Origin: an uncultured Mediterraneibacter sp.
GTDB lineage: Bacteria; Bacillota; Clostridia; Lachnospirales; Lachnospiraceae
Reading direction: 5' to 3'
Assembly: GCA_944381495.1 (NCBI GenBank)
Contig: CALWLJ010000018.1
Location: forward strand, 1-64,000
Length of the DNA stretch: 64,000 bases
Shown: positions 45,199 to 52,641 of the stretch, in pieces
Layout of the letters: each line of letters starts with the position of its first letter
Position numbering within the stretch: the first letter of the stretch is position 1
Notes under the pieces: generated by a model
The model's database searches: none
Told to the model about the DNA's origin: nothing
What the model saw: only the letters and a program-made list of their open reading frames with translations
Program-made: the position numbers and the translations under genes

Positions 45199-46221
45199 TC
45201 AAAAACTTTTCCAACCGATTTCCCTTACCGAATTCCGGTATACAATCTTCCCGGGGATCCGGATCACTTCTCCTCCTTTCTTCTCAGGGTGCTCCATGTA
45301 TTTCAGTATTTTCTTTACTGCCGTCCGCCCCAGCTGATCTACATCGACCGCCACCGTGGTCAGAGGGGGATCGCTGAGCCGTGCATACACGGAATCATCA
45401 AAGCCGACGATAGAGATGTCATCCGGAACCTGAAGTCCCTTCACCCGAAGTTCCTTTACAAACCGGAACGCTGTCTCGTCACAGTTGCATACAAAAGCTG
45501 TCGGAAGTTTCTCGGGAACCTCAAGCCGGATCGCCTTACCTTCTTCATCTCGATCCGGAATGAGCCATTCCTCCCTGGGAGTAATCCCTTGTTCCAGCAG
45601 CCGGCGCAGATACCCAAGATACCGGTCTGTGATACTCGTTGTGCTTCCCATTCCCACTGTTCCCACAAATCCGATTTCTCTGTGCCCCTTCTGGATCAGA
45701 AAATCTGTAAGCTCATATGTGCTGTAAATGTTCTCCGTTACGACCGAATCCGACATGTGCGTCACGTCATAGACGTCCACATATACTTTCGGAAGATCTA
45801 CTGCGTCCAGGCGCCTCTCAACGTCGCTTTCCAGGATTCCCAGAAGGATCAGCCCGTCAAAGGCTCCCGGAGCACTGAGCATCTTCAGGTCAGCCGCCAG
45901 AGTGTTGCGGTCGGGGGTCAGCATGACGCTGGAGCAGGAATGCTTTCCGAACTCGCTGATGATGCGGTCATACATTCCCATATAGAACTTACCGTCATCA
46001 CCAGAGTTGAACCTCTTGCTCATCACGATCGCGATCTTTCTGGTCCGGCGTTTCCCATAATCTCTCAGTACATAGCCGTACTTATCCGCCGTCTCGAAGA
46101 TCTTCTTTTTCAGCTCTTCACTTACACCGTCTTTTCCATTTAGAGCTTTTGAAACTGTCACTTTACTTATTGCCAGCTCATCCGCCAGAGTCTGCATGGA
46201 AACAGTATTCTTTACACCCAT
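45199..46221 (-). CDS. LacI-family transcriptional regulator
   Basis: The 340-residue regulator has an N-terminal LacI helix-turn-helix (SMQTLADELAISKVTVSKAL) and hinge, then a periplasmic-binding-protein-like effector domain (KIAIVMSKRFNSGDDGKFYM; GFDDSVYARLSDPPLTTVAVD). It is the first gene of the permease-binding protein-glycosidase operon, so it probably represses the operon until a mannoside is imported. Two nearly identical 18-bp palindromes lie upstream at 46248 and 46401, matching the usual operator form. GTGAGG precedes the ATG. Confidence 0.94.
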   Translation of the reverse strand: MGVKNTVSMQTLADELAISKVTVSKALNGKDGVSEELKKKIFETADKYGYVLRDYGKRRTRKIAIVMSKRFNSGDDGKFYMGMYDRIISEFGKHSCSSVMLTPDRNTLAADLKMLSAPGAFDGLILLGILESDVERRLDAVDLPKVYVDVYDVTHMSDSVVTENIYSTYELTDFLIQKGHREIGFVGTVGMGSTTSITDRYLGYLRRLLEQGITPREEWLIPDRDEEGKAIRLEVPEKLPTAFVCNCDETAFRFVKELRVKGLQVPDDISIVGFDDSVYARLSDPPLTTVAVDVDQLGRTAVKKILKYMEHPEKKGGEVIRIPGKIVYRNSVREIGWKSF

Positions 46222-46247
46222 TTTGTTTCCTCACTTTCTGGTTTCGA

Positions 46248-46265
46248 AAATGTTTCTTAACATTT
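46248..46265. promoter_or_regulatory. Predicted LacI operator O1
   Basis: AAATGTTTCTTAACATTT is an 18-bp near-palindrome 27 bp before the regulator's start codon and just downstream of a possible -10 (TAAAAT on the minus strand). It differs by one base from the site at 46401. Confidence 0.65.
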
Positions 46266-46400
46266 ACAATTGCATTTTAGCACACTTTTTATTGTATGTA
46301 TATAAAAACATATATTTTCTATAATACACACAATTCCGCTATCCGTTTTTTGTGCATGTTTTACAGTTTTATTTTTGTTAACAAACTATTTTACAACCTC

Positions 46401-46418
46401 AAATGTTACTTAACATTT
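46401..46418. promoter_or_regulatory. Predicted LacI operator O2
   Basis: AAATGTTACTTAACATTT is a perfect palindrome (eight-base arms, CT centre) about 150 bp upstream of O1, between the end of the GH38 gene and the LacI promoter. Two sites at this distance would permit looping. Confidence 0.65.
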
Positions 46419-46428
46419 TGTTTTCCAG

Positions 46429-48825
46429 TTACTCAACTATCAGCACTACAGGATCAAATGTACGCTCCTTCAGCTGAGCCATGGCACGTTCAGGATCCTT
46501 CTCGCCGCTGAGCCACATACTGTAGTCAAACTCGCAGAACCCGGAGAGGTCCATTTTGAAATTTGTCTCCCATATATTGTTCATGACCCAGGAGTAAACC
46601 GGCCTGTCGTTGTCCTCTTCCTTTCCGCCGCAGAGCCGGATGGGATGATGACGCAGTTCTCCCATATAGAAAAGAGGAGTATCTCTTACTGCGATCAGCG
46701 CTCCGCCCTCCTGACCTGTATAAGCCAGACCATCATCTGACATATAGAATTCCATGCATGTCCCAGGTATCTGATCAGTCCCCGGACGGAAGGCTTCGGA
46801 GCCCTTCTTCAGATACAGGCTGCTCTCAGGGATATTCAGGCTCAGCGGGAGGAAGATGCTTTCGATGTCAGAGGATATCGTCTTGCCCAGTTCCAGTTTG
46901 AAGTCGATCCTGGGAACTGCCTCATAGAACTTCACGATCACATCCGCATGTACGGTTCCCGGGAGGGAATAACGGAACCGCAGGATCGTAAATACTGGTC
47001 CTCTCTCCTGACATGTCACCTCTTTCAGTTCTCCTGTGTGAAGCACCGCATGGCATCCTCTCATGTTTCTGCCCATAATCCGGCGTTCCCGTTCCTCCGG
47101 GCAGCCGGCCTCTCCGCTGTCTCTGCGCACTTCCGTCACCTCATACATCGGTGTGAACAGAGGCGCCTCACCTTTTCCAAGCATCTCTCTGCCTGTACGT
47201 CTGTCTATAAAGGAAGTAATTCCCTCTCCCGGTCTGTATGCAAGGCGGAAGAAGCTGTTTTCATAGTAATAGGGGAGGTGCCAGCTCTCCGGATCGTAAT
47301 CATTTACAATATCCTTCACTCTCTCCGCGCCTATATAACACTGCCGCGTATTGATCACTTCCGGACTCTTCTCTGTCTCAAAATAAGAATATTCCTTCAC
47401 CTCACCGGCTGCGAAAGTATCCATGAAGCTGATCATCCTTCCACGGGGATGGGGAGATACCTGGCACGGAATCTCTCTGCCCTCTGCATCTACGATCCGG
47501 GCGTCGTCCAGCTTCAGTGTCTCGATGTAGAACTCCACCAGCTGGGGGCAGTCCGCGTCTGCCACGCCGCATGCCCTGATCTTACCGCTTGTGTTATAGT
47601 AACGGAGGATATCACCCTTTTCCTTTGAGATCTGGTTCAGGATCCGGGACGCAGCCTCGTGGGCTTTGGAGGCATAGCTGTTCTTCCTCATATCCAGGTT
47701 CAGTACCATGGTGTCATATGGGTTTGTGATCGTAGAGGAATGTCCCCATGTATGTTCCGCATAAAGCAGCAGGTTGTCCTGGGCACTCTTCCAGTACTCC
47801 GGATACTTCTCTCCCGCAGATTCGTCCAGACGTTCACACAGATGGTATCTGTGTCTTGCATCCAGATAATGCTTTACCGCGTAAGGGGTGCTTCCCACAC
47901 CGTTGGCCCACCAGTCCGTCAGATCTCCCCGGTATACCGGAGCGTCCGCCAGGCTCTCCCGGATCTCCGCATACAGTTCCTGCAGACTGACCATACGGAT
48001 CTCAACTTCATCGCCGTGAACTTCGTTATACTTCCTGATCGTATCCAGGATCTCCGTTGACGGCGGAGCGTTGTCGCTGAACACGCCGGATACGGACGCG
48101 ATGATAAAGTTATACTTGTATCCCTGCTCTTCGCAGCTCTCCAGATACTCTGACAGATTCCGGTACAGCACTTCCTCCGGGCTGTCCGGCTGCACATCTC
48201 TTCCAAGATAGCTCTGCTGCATGTAGTTTGTCGTCTTATTGGGCTTCAGTCCCAGGACATTTCCCAGGTTGTAGTGTTCTCCGTTCCATACCAGAAGACG
48301 TCTGCCTTCTTTGTTTTCCCACCAGAATGGCGTCTGGTTCTGGAAGAGGGGATACATGCCGTGGTGACAGTGGATGTTCATATACAGGAACTCTACTCCG
48401 CTGCGGATCATTGCATCTCTGTATCCCATGGATACTCCGTTAATGTCGGCACACATGGCAGTCTTCAGATCCACTCCATGCTCCGCCAGTTCCTGCCGCC
48501 ATGCCCGGAGACGCTCCTCATAGATCCCGCAGTCCAGTAGATCTGTAAAGTTCAGATAGTTGGCTGAGAGCCCCAGTTTTCCCTCTGCCGCCAGATGGTA
48601 GAACTCCTCCTTTTCCTCCTCTGATGCTGTCTTAAAAAACTCCTCTACACAGAAAAATGTCTCGCAGTTCCAGCGGAAATCCTGATATTCCGCTTTCTTC
48701 ATAAGTTCAAGGACTGTATGGATATAGTCCTGCTGATTATCGATGACCCTCTCCTGAAGATCCGTGTATCCAATGTCCGTGTGTGAATGATGAACCACAT
48801 ATAATGTTCTGATGCTGCGTGCCAT
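46429..48825 (-). CDS. GH38-like alpha-mannosidase, second copy
   Basis: The 798-residue protein begins directly with the family 38 catalytic domain: VHHSHTDIGYTDLQERVIDN, where His and Asp are zinc ligands. The likely nucleophile Asp lies in MCADINGVSM near residue 125, and HTWGHSSTITNPYD near the middle carries further zinc-site residues. Its sequence differs strongly from the 1028-residue GH38 downstream, so it probably has another linkage preference. There is no signal peptide. GGAGG lies nine bases before the ATG. It ends the ROK-GntR-isomerase block and is separated from LacI by a promoter region with two operators. Confidence 0.88.
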   Translation of the reverse strand: MARSIRTLYVVHHSHTDIGYTDLQERVIDNQQDYIHTVLELMKKAEYQDFRWNCETFFCVEEFFKTASEEEKEEFYHLAAEGKLGLSANYLNFTDLLDCGIYEERLRAWRQELAEHGVDLKTAMCADINGVSMGYRDAMIRSGVEFLYMNIHCHHGMYPLFQNQTPFWWENKEGRRLLVWNGEHYNLGNVLGLKPNKTTNYMQQSYLGRDVQPDSPEEVLYRNLSEYLESCEEQGYKYNFIIASVSGVFSDNAPPSTEILDTIRKYNEVHGDEVEIRMVSLQELYAEIRESLADAPVYRGDLTDWWANGVGSTPYAVKHYLDARHRYHLCERLDESAGEKYPEYWKSAQDNLLLYAEHTWGHSSTITNPYDTMVLNLDMRKNSYASKAHEAASRILNQISKEKGDILRYYNTSGKIRACGVADADCPQLVEFYIETLKLDDARIVDAEGREIPCQVSPHPRGRMISFMDTFAAGEVKEYSYFETEKSPEVINTRQCYIGAERVKDIVNDYDPESWHLPYYYENSFFRLAYRPGEGITSFIDRRTGREMLGKGEAPLFTPMYEVTEVRRDSGEAGCPEERERRIMGRNMRGCHAVLHTGELKEVTCQERGPVFTILRFRYSLPGTVHADVIVKFYEAVPRIDFKLELGKTISSDIESIFLPLSLNIPESSLYLKKGSEAFRPGTDQIPGTCMEFYMSDDGLAYTGQEGGALIAVRDTPLFYMGELRHHPIRLCGGKEEDNDRPVYSWVMNNIWETNFKMDLSGFCEFDYSMWLSGEKDPERAMAQLKERTFDPVVLIVE

Positions 48826-48876
48826 AGCTTGATTCCTCCTGTTTTTGCCTTCTTATATTCTAATTTAATTCACTCT

Positions 48877-50655
48877 CTAATTTCTTACAGACGCCACGAT
48901 CATTTTGATCTCGCCCTCTCCCGGAACGATCCGGTAACTTCCCACAGCCGCCGGGACAATGGCTGTCTCGGCATAATGGATCTCAAAGGGTTCAAAGCTG
49001 CCGTCTGTACTCTCGATATATGCATGACTGCCGTCCACCAGGTTCATGACATGTACCGAGTCATCCATGCTGATCTCGTACGCTTCTGAAAGCGTATATC
49101 TGTATGTATCGATAAATTCCCTGTTGTGAAGACCTGTGCGCTCCACTTCTGATCCGGGGCCTTTCTCCAGCGTCACTGCCTGTCCCACCAGATTGTCATA
49201 GATCCAGTCCGTATCTCTGTCCCACTGGATATTCTTCATCCCGTGCTCGATATGGATGGGGCGCGGCAGACCGTCCAGCCCTACTCTTCCCCAGTCCCAC
49301 AGCTTGAATGTGAAGATATACGGGGTGGCGCTGATCTCCAGCACCATGGTATTCTTCCCGGAACAGTGGACCGTTCCCGCAGGGATCAGGATGTGGTCGT
49401 GTTTTTTCACCGGCACTTTATTCACATATTTATCAGCAGGGAACTGGATCTCTCCTCTCTGAGCCGCATTGAGATCCCGTTCCATCTCCGCCGGATCTAC
49501 ATCCTTCTTTACTCCCAGATATACATATGTCTCTTCGCTCTCATCCGCATCCAGCAGATAATAGCTCTCATCCTGGGTATAATGCATTCCGAAGGTATCC
49601 TGGATGTACTCTGTCAGAGGATGGACCTGCAGCGAGAGATTGCCTCCTCCCATGGTGTCCAGCAGGTCGAACCGGATGGGGAACTCGGCGCCGAACCTGG
49701 CATGTACACGTTCTCCCAGGAGCTCATGAGGGCAGTACAGCACCAGATCCATGGCAGGCATCTTCAGCACGGTATCTCCGAACCGGAGGTTAAGGCAGTT
49801 TTCTTCAGGCACTCCATCGAAGCTCCAGGCGAAATTAGGCTGCTCCGGATCCAGGCCGAAGTTTTTCTGCATCCACTTTCCGCCCCATACGCCAGGATCA
49901 AAATAAGGTTCCATACGGAACGGTTTCCGACTGACCTGTCGAAGGCCCTGCCTGTATGCCTCTGCGGACGCCATCTTCGGATGCTGCTTTTCCTCTGTAT
50001 CAAGGACATAATCGAACAGCTCATACCTCGCCTTCTTGTACCGGTCCGCAAGACGCCACTCTATAAAGAATCCCCGCTTCACTTTGGTCAGGATCGGATC
50101 ATCTGTGTTCGTACAGTGCCAGTTGGGCATTCCCGCCCGATACCTGAGTTGTGCTTCCCATCTGGTCAGACTGCACCAGATCCAGATATCGGCTTCACAC
50201 AACAGATCCGTCCCCAGTCCCGCCACAGCGATCACACCTTCTGTGATATCCGCCAGTTCTTCCGCCGCCTGCTGCAGCTTCTCCTCCTGGAAAAGGTCCT
50301 CTGTTTTTCTGTGGCAGATCACGCCAAACACACGGTCATCTGTAATATAGTCTGCAAATTCCCGGTTCAGTGTCTCCTCACTCTTCGCATAGTCCTCCAT
50401 ATCGAAAACCCTTGTCGGATCCAACTGTGCCGCAAGAGACAGAATCTCTTCTTTGTCCACCCCGGGATAGCAGTCAAAGCTGATAACGATTCTGTTCCCG
50501 CAGCCGCTTTTCCTTCTTTCTTCCTGCATTTCCCGGATCCTGCACCTCAGTTCACTGACGACAGCTGCTGTTCCATCCCAGGCACTGTCATCACAACCTT
50601 TTACATCCGTCTCCGGATGCAGCTCATAATTGTGATATCTGTTTAAGATTTCCAT
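48877..50655 (-). CDS. Class I phosphomannose isomerase with N-terminal kinase-like extension
   Basis: The C-terminal 350 residues are a cupin-type mannose-6-phosphate isomerase. FDLLDTMGGGNLSLQVHP supplies Gln and His metal ligands, DESYYLLDADE a Glu, and LIPAGTVHCSG a further His. The first 230 residues form a separate domain with a fold reminiscent of uridine-kinase-like proteins (GNRIVISFDCYPGVDKEEIL) in which the P-loop is not intact. The total of 592 residues is longer than simple isomerases, but similar two-domain forms occur. It would convert mannose 6-phosphate to fructose 6-phosphate. I prefer ATG 50655 (GGAG six bases upstream) to a TTG at 50667. Confidence 0.85.
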   Translation of the reverse strand: MEILNRYHNYELHPETDVKGCDDSAWDGTAAVVSELRCRIREMQEERRKSGCGNRIVISFDCYPGVDKEEILSLAAQLDPTRVFDMEDYAKSEETLNREFADYITDDRVFGVICHRKTEDLFQEEKLQQAAEELADITEGVIAVAGLGTDLLCEADIWIWCSLTRWEAQLRYRAGMPNWHCTNTDDPILTKVKRGFFIEWRLADRYKKARYELFDYVLDTEEKQHPKMASAEAYRQGLRQVSRKPFRMEPYFDPGVWGGKWMQKNFGLDPEQPNFAWSFDGVPEENCLNLRFGDTVLKMPAMDLVLYCPHELLGERVHARFGAEFPIRFDLLDTMGGGNLSLQVHPLTEYIQDTFGMHYTQDESYYLLDADESEETYVYLGVKKDVDPAEMERDLNAAQRGEIQFPADKYVNKVPVKKHDHILIPAGTVHCSGKNTMVLEISATPYIFTFKLWDWGRVGLDGLPRPIHIEHGMKNIQWDRDTDWIYDNLVGQAVTLEKGPGSEVERTGLHNREFIDTYRYTLSEAYEISMDDSVHVMNLVDGSHAYIESTDGSFEPFEIHYAETAIVPAAVGSYRIVPGEGEIKMIVASVRN

Positions 50656-50677
50656 CTTCTTCTCCAATCCTCTCTTC

Positions 50678-51400
50678 CTATAGTTTTACCGTGTATTTAT
50701 ACCGGTTCGCGGGATAATAGCACTTCGAATACTCGAACACTTTCCCGTCCGGCAGAAAAGTCTTCCTCGTCCGGATGAATACAGGCATGTTTCCTCCAAT
50801 CTGAAGATACTTTCTCACTTCTTCCGTGGGGATTGCCGCTTCCAGCGTATCCTCTCCTGAGCTGATTTTTATCCCGAACTGCTCCTCCAGATATTTGTAC
50901 AACGAGCGGGTATAGCAGCTGCTCTCCAGCGGAAGTTCCACAACAGGCGCCAGATAAGTGACAGTATAGACCAGCGGTTTTCCCTCCACATCTCTCACCC
51001 GCCTGAGGCAGTAGCACTGATCTGTCAGCGGGATTTCCAGCTGCCGGGCAACTGTTTTATCGGGATACTTTTTCTTCATCTCACAGTAGGAAGTTTCCAT
51101 GGTGATATTATGCTTTTTCATCTCGTCCGTAAAACTGATCACCTGATGGATCTCTTCCTCGATCTTCTCATAGACTACTTCTGTCCCGATTCCCCTCCGG
51201 CTTCTTATATATCCGCTCTGCGCCAGCCCTGCCGTCGCCTGCCTTACAGTCACACGGGACACATTATACTGTTCCATCAGTTCCTTCTCTGTAGGGAACA
51301 TATCTCCTGCATTGTATTCTCCCTGTTCGATCTTCTCCTTCAGAAGATTTTCCAGCTGTATATACAGCGGGGGCGCTCCTTTTTCATAATTCAGTTCCAT
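50678..51400 (-). CDS. GntR-family regulator with UTRA domain
   Basis: This 240-residue HutC-type regulator has an N-terminal winged helix (PLYIQLENLLKEKIEQGEY; EKELMEQYNVSRVTVRQATA) and a C-terminal UTRA ligand-binding domain that often binds a sugar phosphate. GGAGG lies six bases before the ATG. It is second in the operon after the ROK kinase, so it probably controls that block and perhaps the divergent GH3 gene. Palindromes at 52436 and 52589 are candidate sites. Confidence 0.93.
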   Translation of the reverse strand: MELNYEKGAPPLYIQLENLLKEKIEQGEYNAGDMFPTEKELMEQYNVSRVTVRQATAGLAQSGYIRSRRGIGTEVVYEKIEEEIHQVISFTDEMKKHNITMETSYCEMKKKYPDKTVARQLEIPLTDQCYCLRRVRDVEGKPLVYTVTYLAPVVELPLESSCYTRSLYKYLEEQFGIKISSGEDTLEAAIPTEEVRKYLQIGGNMPVFIRTRKTFLPDGKVFEYSKCYYPANRYKYTVKL

Positions 51401-51424
51401 TGCTTTCCTCCTTCCTCTGTCAGA

Positions 51425-52312
51425 TCATTTTCCTGTCATCACTGCCAGCAGTCCCTGCATGGCCCGGACCGACGTCTCCGGTTCCGTAACTGTCTGTATC
51501 TTCCGCTTCTCGCACTCCTGCCGGAACTCTCCTCCGAACAGATCGAAGCTCTTCGCGATCTGTCCTCCTATCACCGCCATATCCGGGCGGAATCCGTCCA
51601 GGAACGGCAGAAGAGCATCCCTCACATCCCGTCCGAACAGCCTCCAGACGTCCGCAGCCTCACTGCTGCCCGCCCGGGCCATCTCTGACAGCCGTCTGCC
51701 GTTCTCCGGATAACCAAGTATACGTCTGCTGATCCGTGCCAGTCCCCTCACAGAGAGATAATCATCGATAACGCCCTCCCTGTATGGAACAGAGTAGATC
51801 CAGCCGTTCTCCGGTACTTCGCCTCTCTGTTCCTTCACAGTCCTTCCGTTCTCGATAAATGCAGATCCGGCGCCGGTCCCTATGCAAATGCAGAACACTC
51901 TGCCGCATCCCCTGGCCGCTCCATAAAAGCTCTCTCCCAGCGCAAACGCCTCCACGTCATGGAGAAAGGTGAATGGTACGTCTGCGAGAGCAGGAAGTAT
52001 ACTTTTTATCTCCGGCTCGACAGGAATGCCATAGATACTGTCATACTTGCTGAGACCGCGCATAAGACTGACCCCCGCGTGATAGTCAAAGGGTCCGGGA
52101 AACGCAAATCCGACTCCCGCTGTTTCCTCACCAGGATCCTGATCCATCAGTTCCCGCAAAATCAGCGCAAAATTGACAAATATCGTCTGTATATCCTGAT
52201 CTGCACATGCGTGGAATGAGCGGATCTTCCTTCTTATATTTCCATCTTCATCCGCGATACCGCCTTTGATCTCTGTTCCCCCTACATCCAGTAATATATA
52301 TTGCTTCGCCAC
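51425..52312 (-). CDS. ROK-family sugar kinase
   Basis: The 295-residue protein begins with the phosphate-1 motif LLDVGGTEIKGGIADEDGNI. It shows the sugar-binding PGPFDYHAGV and DVEAFALGESFYG segments and the phosphate-2-like FCICIGTGAGSAFIENG of ROK kinases. The zinc-binding CxCGxxGCxE motif found in many ROK proteins is absent. It probably phosphorylates mannose, GlcNAc or a related monosaccharide released by the glycosidases. The start is a GTG; a GGCAGG/CCTGCC hairpin (52321-52337) lies just upstream and the ribosome site is weak (AAAGAA). It heads the minus-strand operon. Confidence 0.9.
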   Translation of the reverse strand: MAKQYILLDVGGTEIKGGIADEDGNIRRKIRSFHACADQDIQTIFVNFALILRELMDQDPGEETAGVGFAFPGPFDYHAGVSLMRGLSKYDSIYGIPVEPEIKSILPALADVPFTFLHDVEAFALGESFYGAARGCGRVFCICIGTGAGSAFIENGRTVKEQRGEVPENGWIYSVPYREGVIDDYLSVRGLARISRRILGYPENGRRLSEMARAGSSEAADVWRLFGRDVRDALLPFLDGFRPDMAVIGGQIAKSFDLFGGEFRQECEKRKIQTVTEPETSVRAMQGLLAVMTGK

Positions 52313-52435
52313 TTCTTTCAGGCAGGATTGCCCTGCCCCCTCTCCTTTCCGCTCAGACAGATTTCCCTGTTCTGCCAGCTATTCTTCTTGATGTCAAAAG
52401 CCTCTTTGCACTGTGCTTTTACCATCCTTTTATTT

Positions 52436-52451
52436 GTTATAACATTATAAC
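52436..52451 (-). promoter_or_regulatory. Palindromic operator over the ROK operon promoter
   Basis: GTTATAACATTATAAC is a perfect palindrome with seven-base arms. On the minus strand it contains an extended -10 (TGTTATAAT) of the ROK-GntR operon, so a bound repressor would block initiation. The GntR protein is the likeliest ligand. Confidence 0.6.
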
Positions 52452-52514
52452 ATTAGCAACTGTTTTTCAACACCGGCAGACTTCTTTTTTCATCTTTGGC
52501 AAATTTAAATAAAA

Positions 52515-52526
52515 TGTATTAATACA
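52515..52526. promoter_or_regulatory. 12-bp palindrome in divergent control region
   Basis: TGTATTAATACA is perfectly symmetric. It shares GTATT/AATAC half-sites with the operator-like sequence at 52589-52610. The gene-free region 52313-52641 otherwise contains only promoters. Confidence 0.45.
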
Positions 52527-52580
52527 AAATATCTAATTTAACAAAAATCCTCTGTCCCTGTCTAAATTTCTAAAATCATA

Positions 52581-52610
52581 TTGACATCAAAAATACTCTG
52601 CGGTATTTTT
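52581..52610 (+). promoter_or_regulatory. Promoter and operator of the PA14-GH3 gene
   Basis: TTGACA (52581-52586) and TATTTT (52604-52609) are 17 bp apart. Eight-base arms AAAAATAC (52589-52596) and GTATTTTT (52603-52610) around TCTGCG form a perfect inverted repeat filling the spacer and the -10, a typical repressor site. Confidence 0.7.
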
Positions 52611-52641
52611 ACCAGACACGCAGAAAAGGAGGCATAAATAA

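Noticed and set aside
45094-46143. 349-codon plus-strand frame over the LacI gene
   Set aside because: Composition is not protein-like and the opposite strand encodes a complete LacI regulator.
49243-50646. 467-codon plus-strand frame
   Set aside because: Antisense to the phosphomannose isomerase gene; no recognisable domain.
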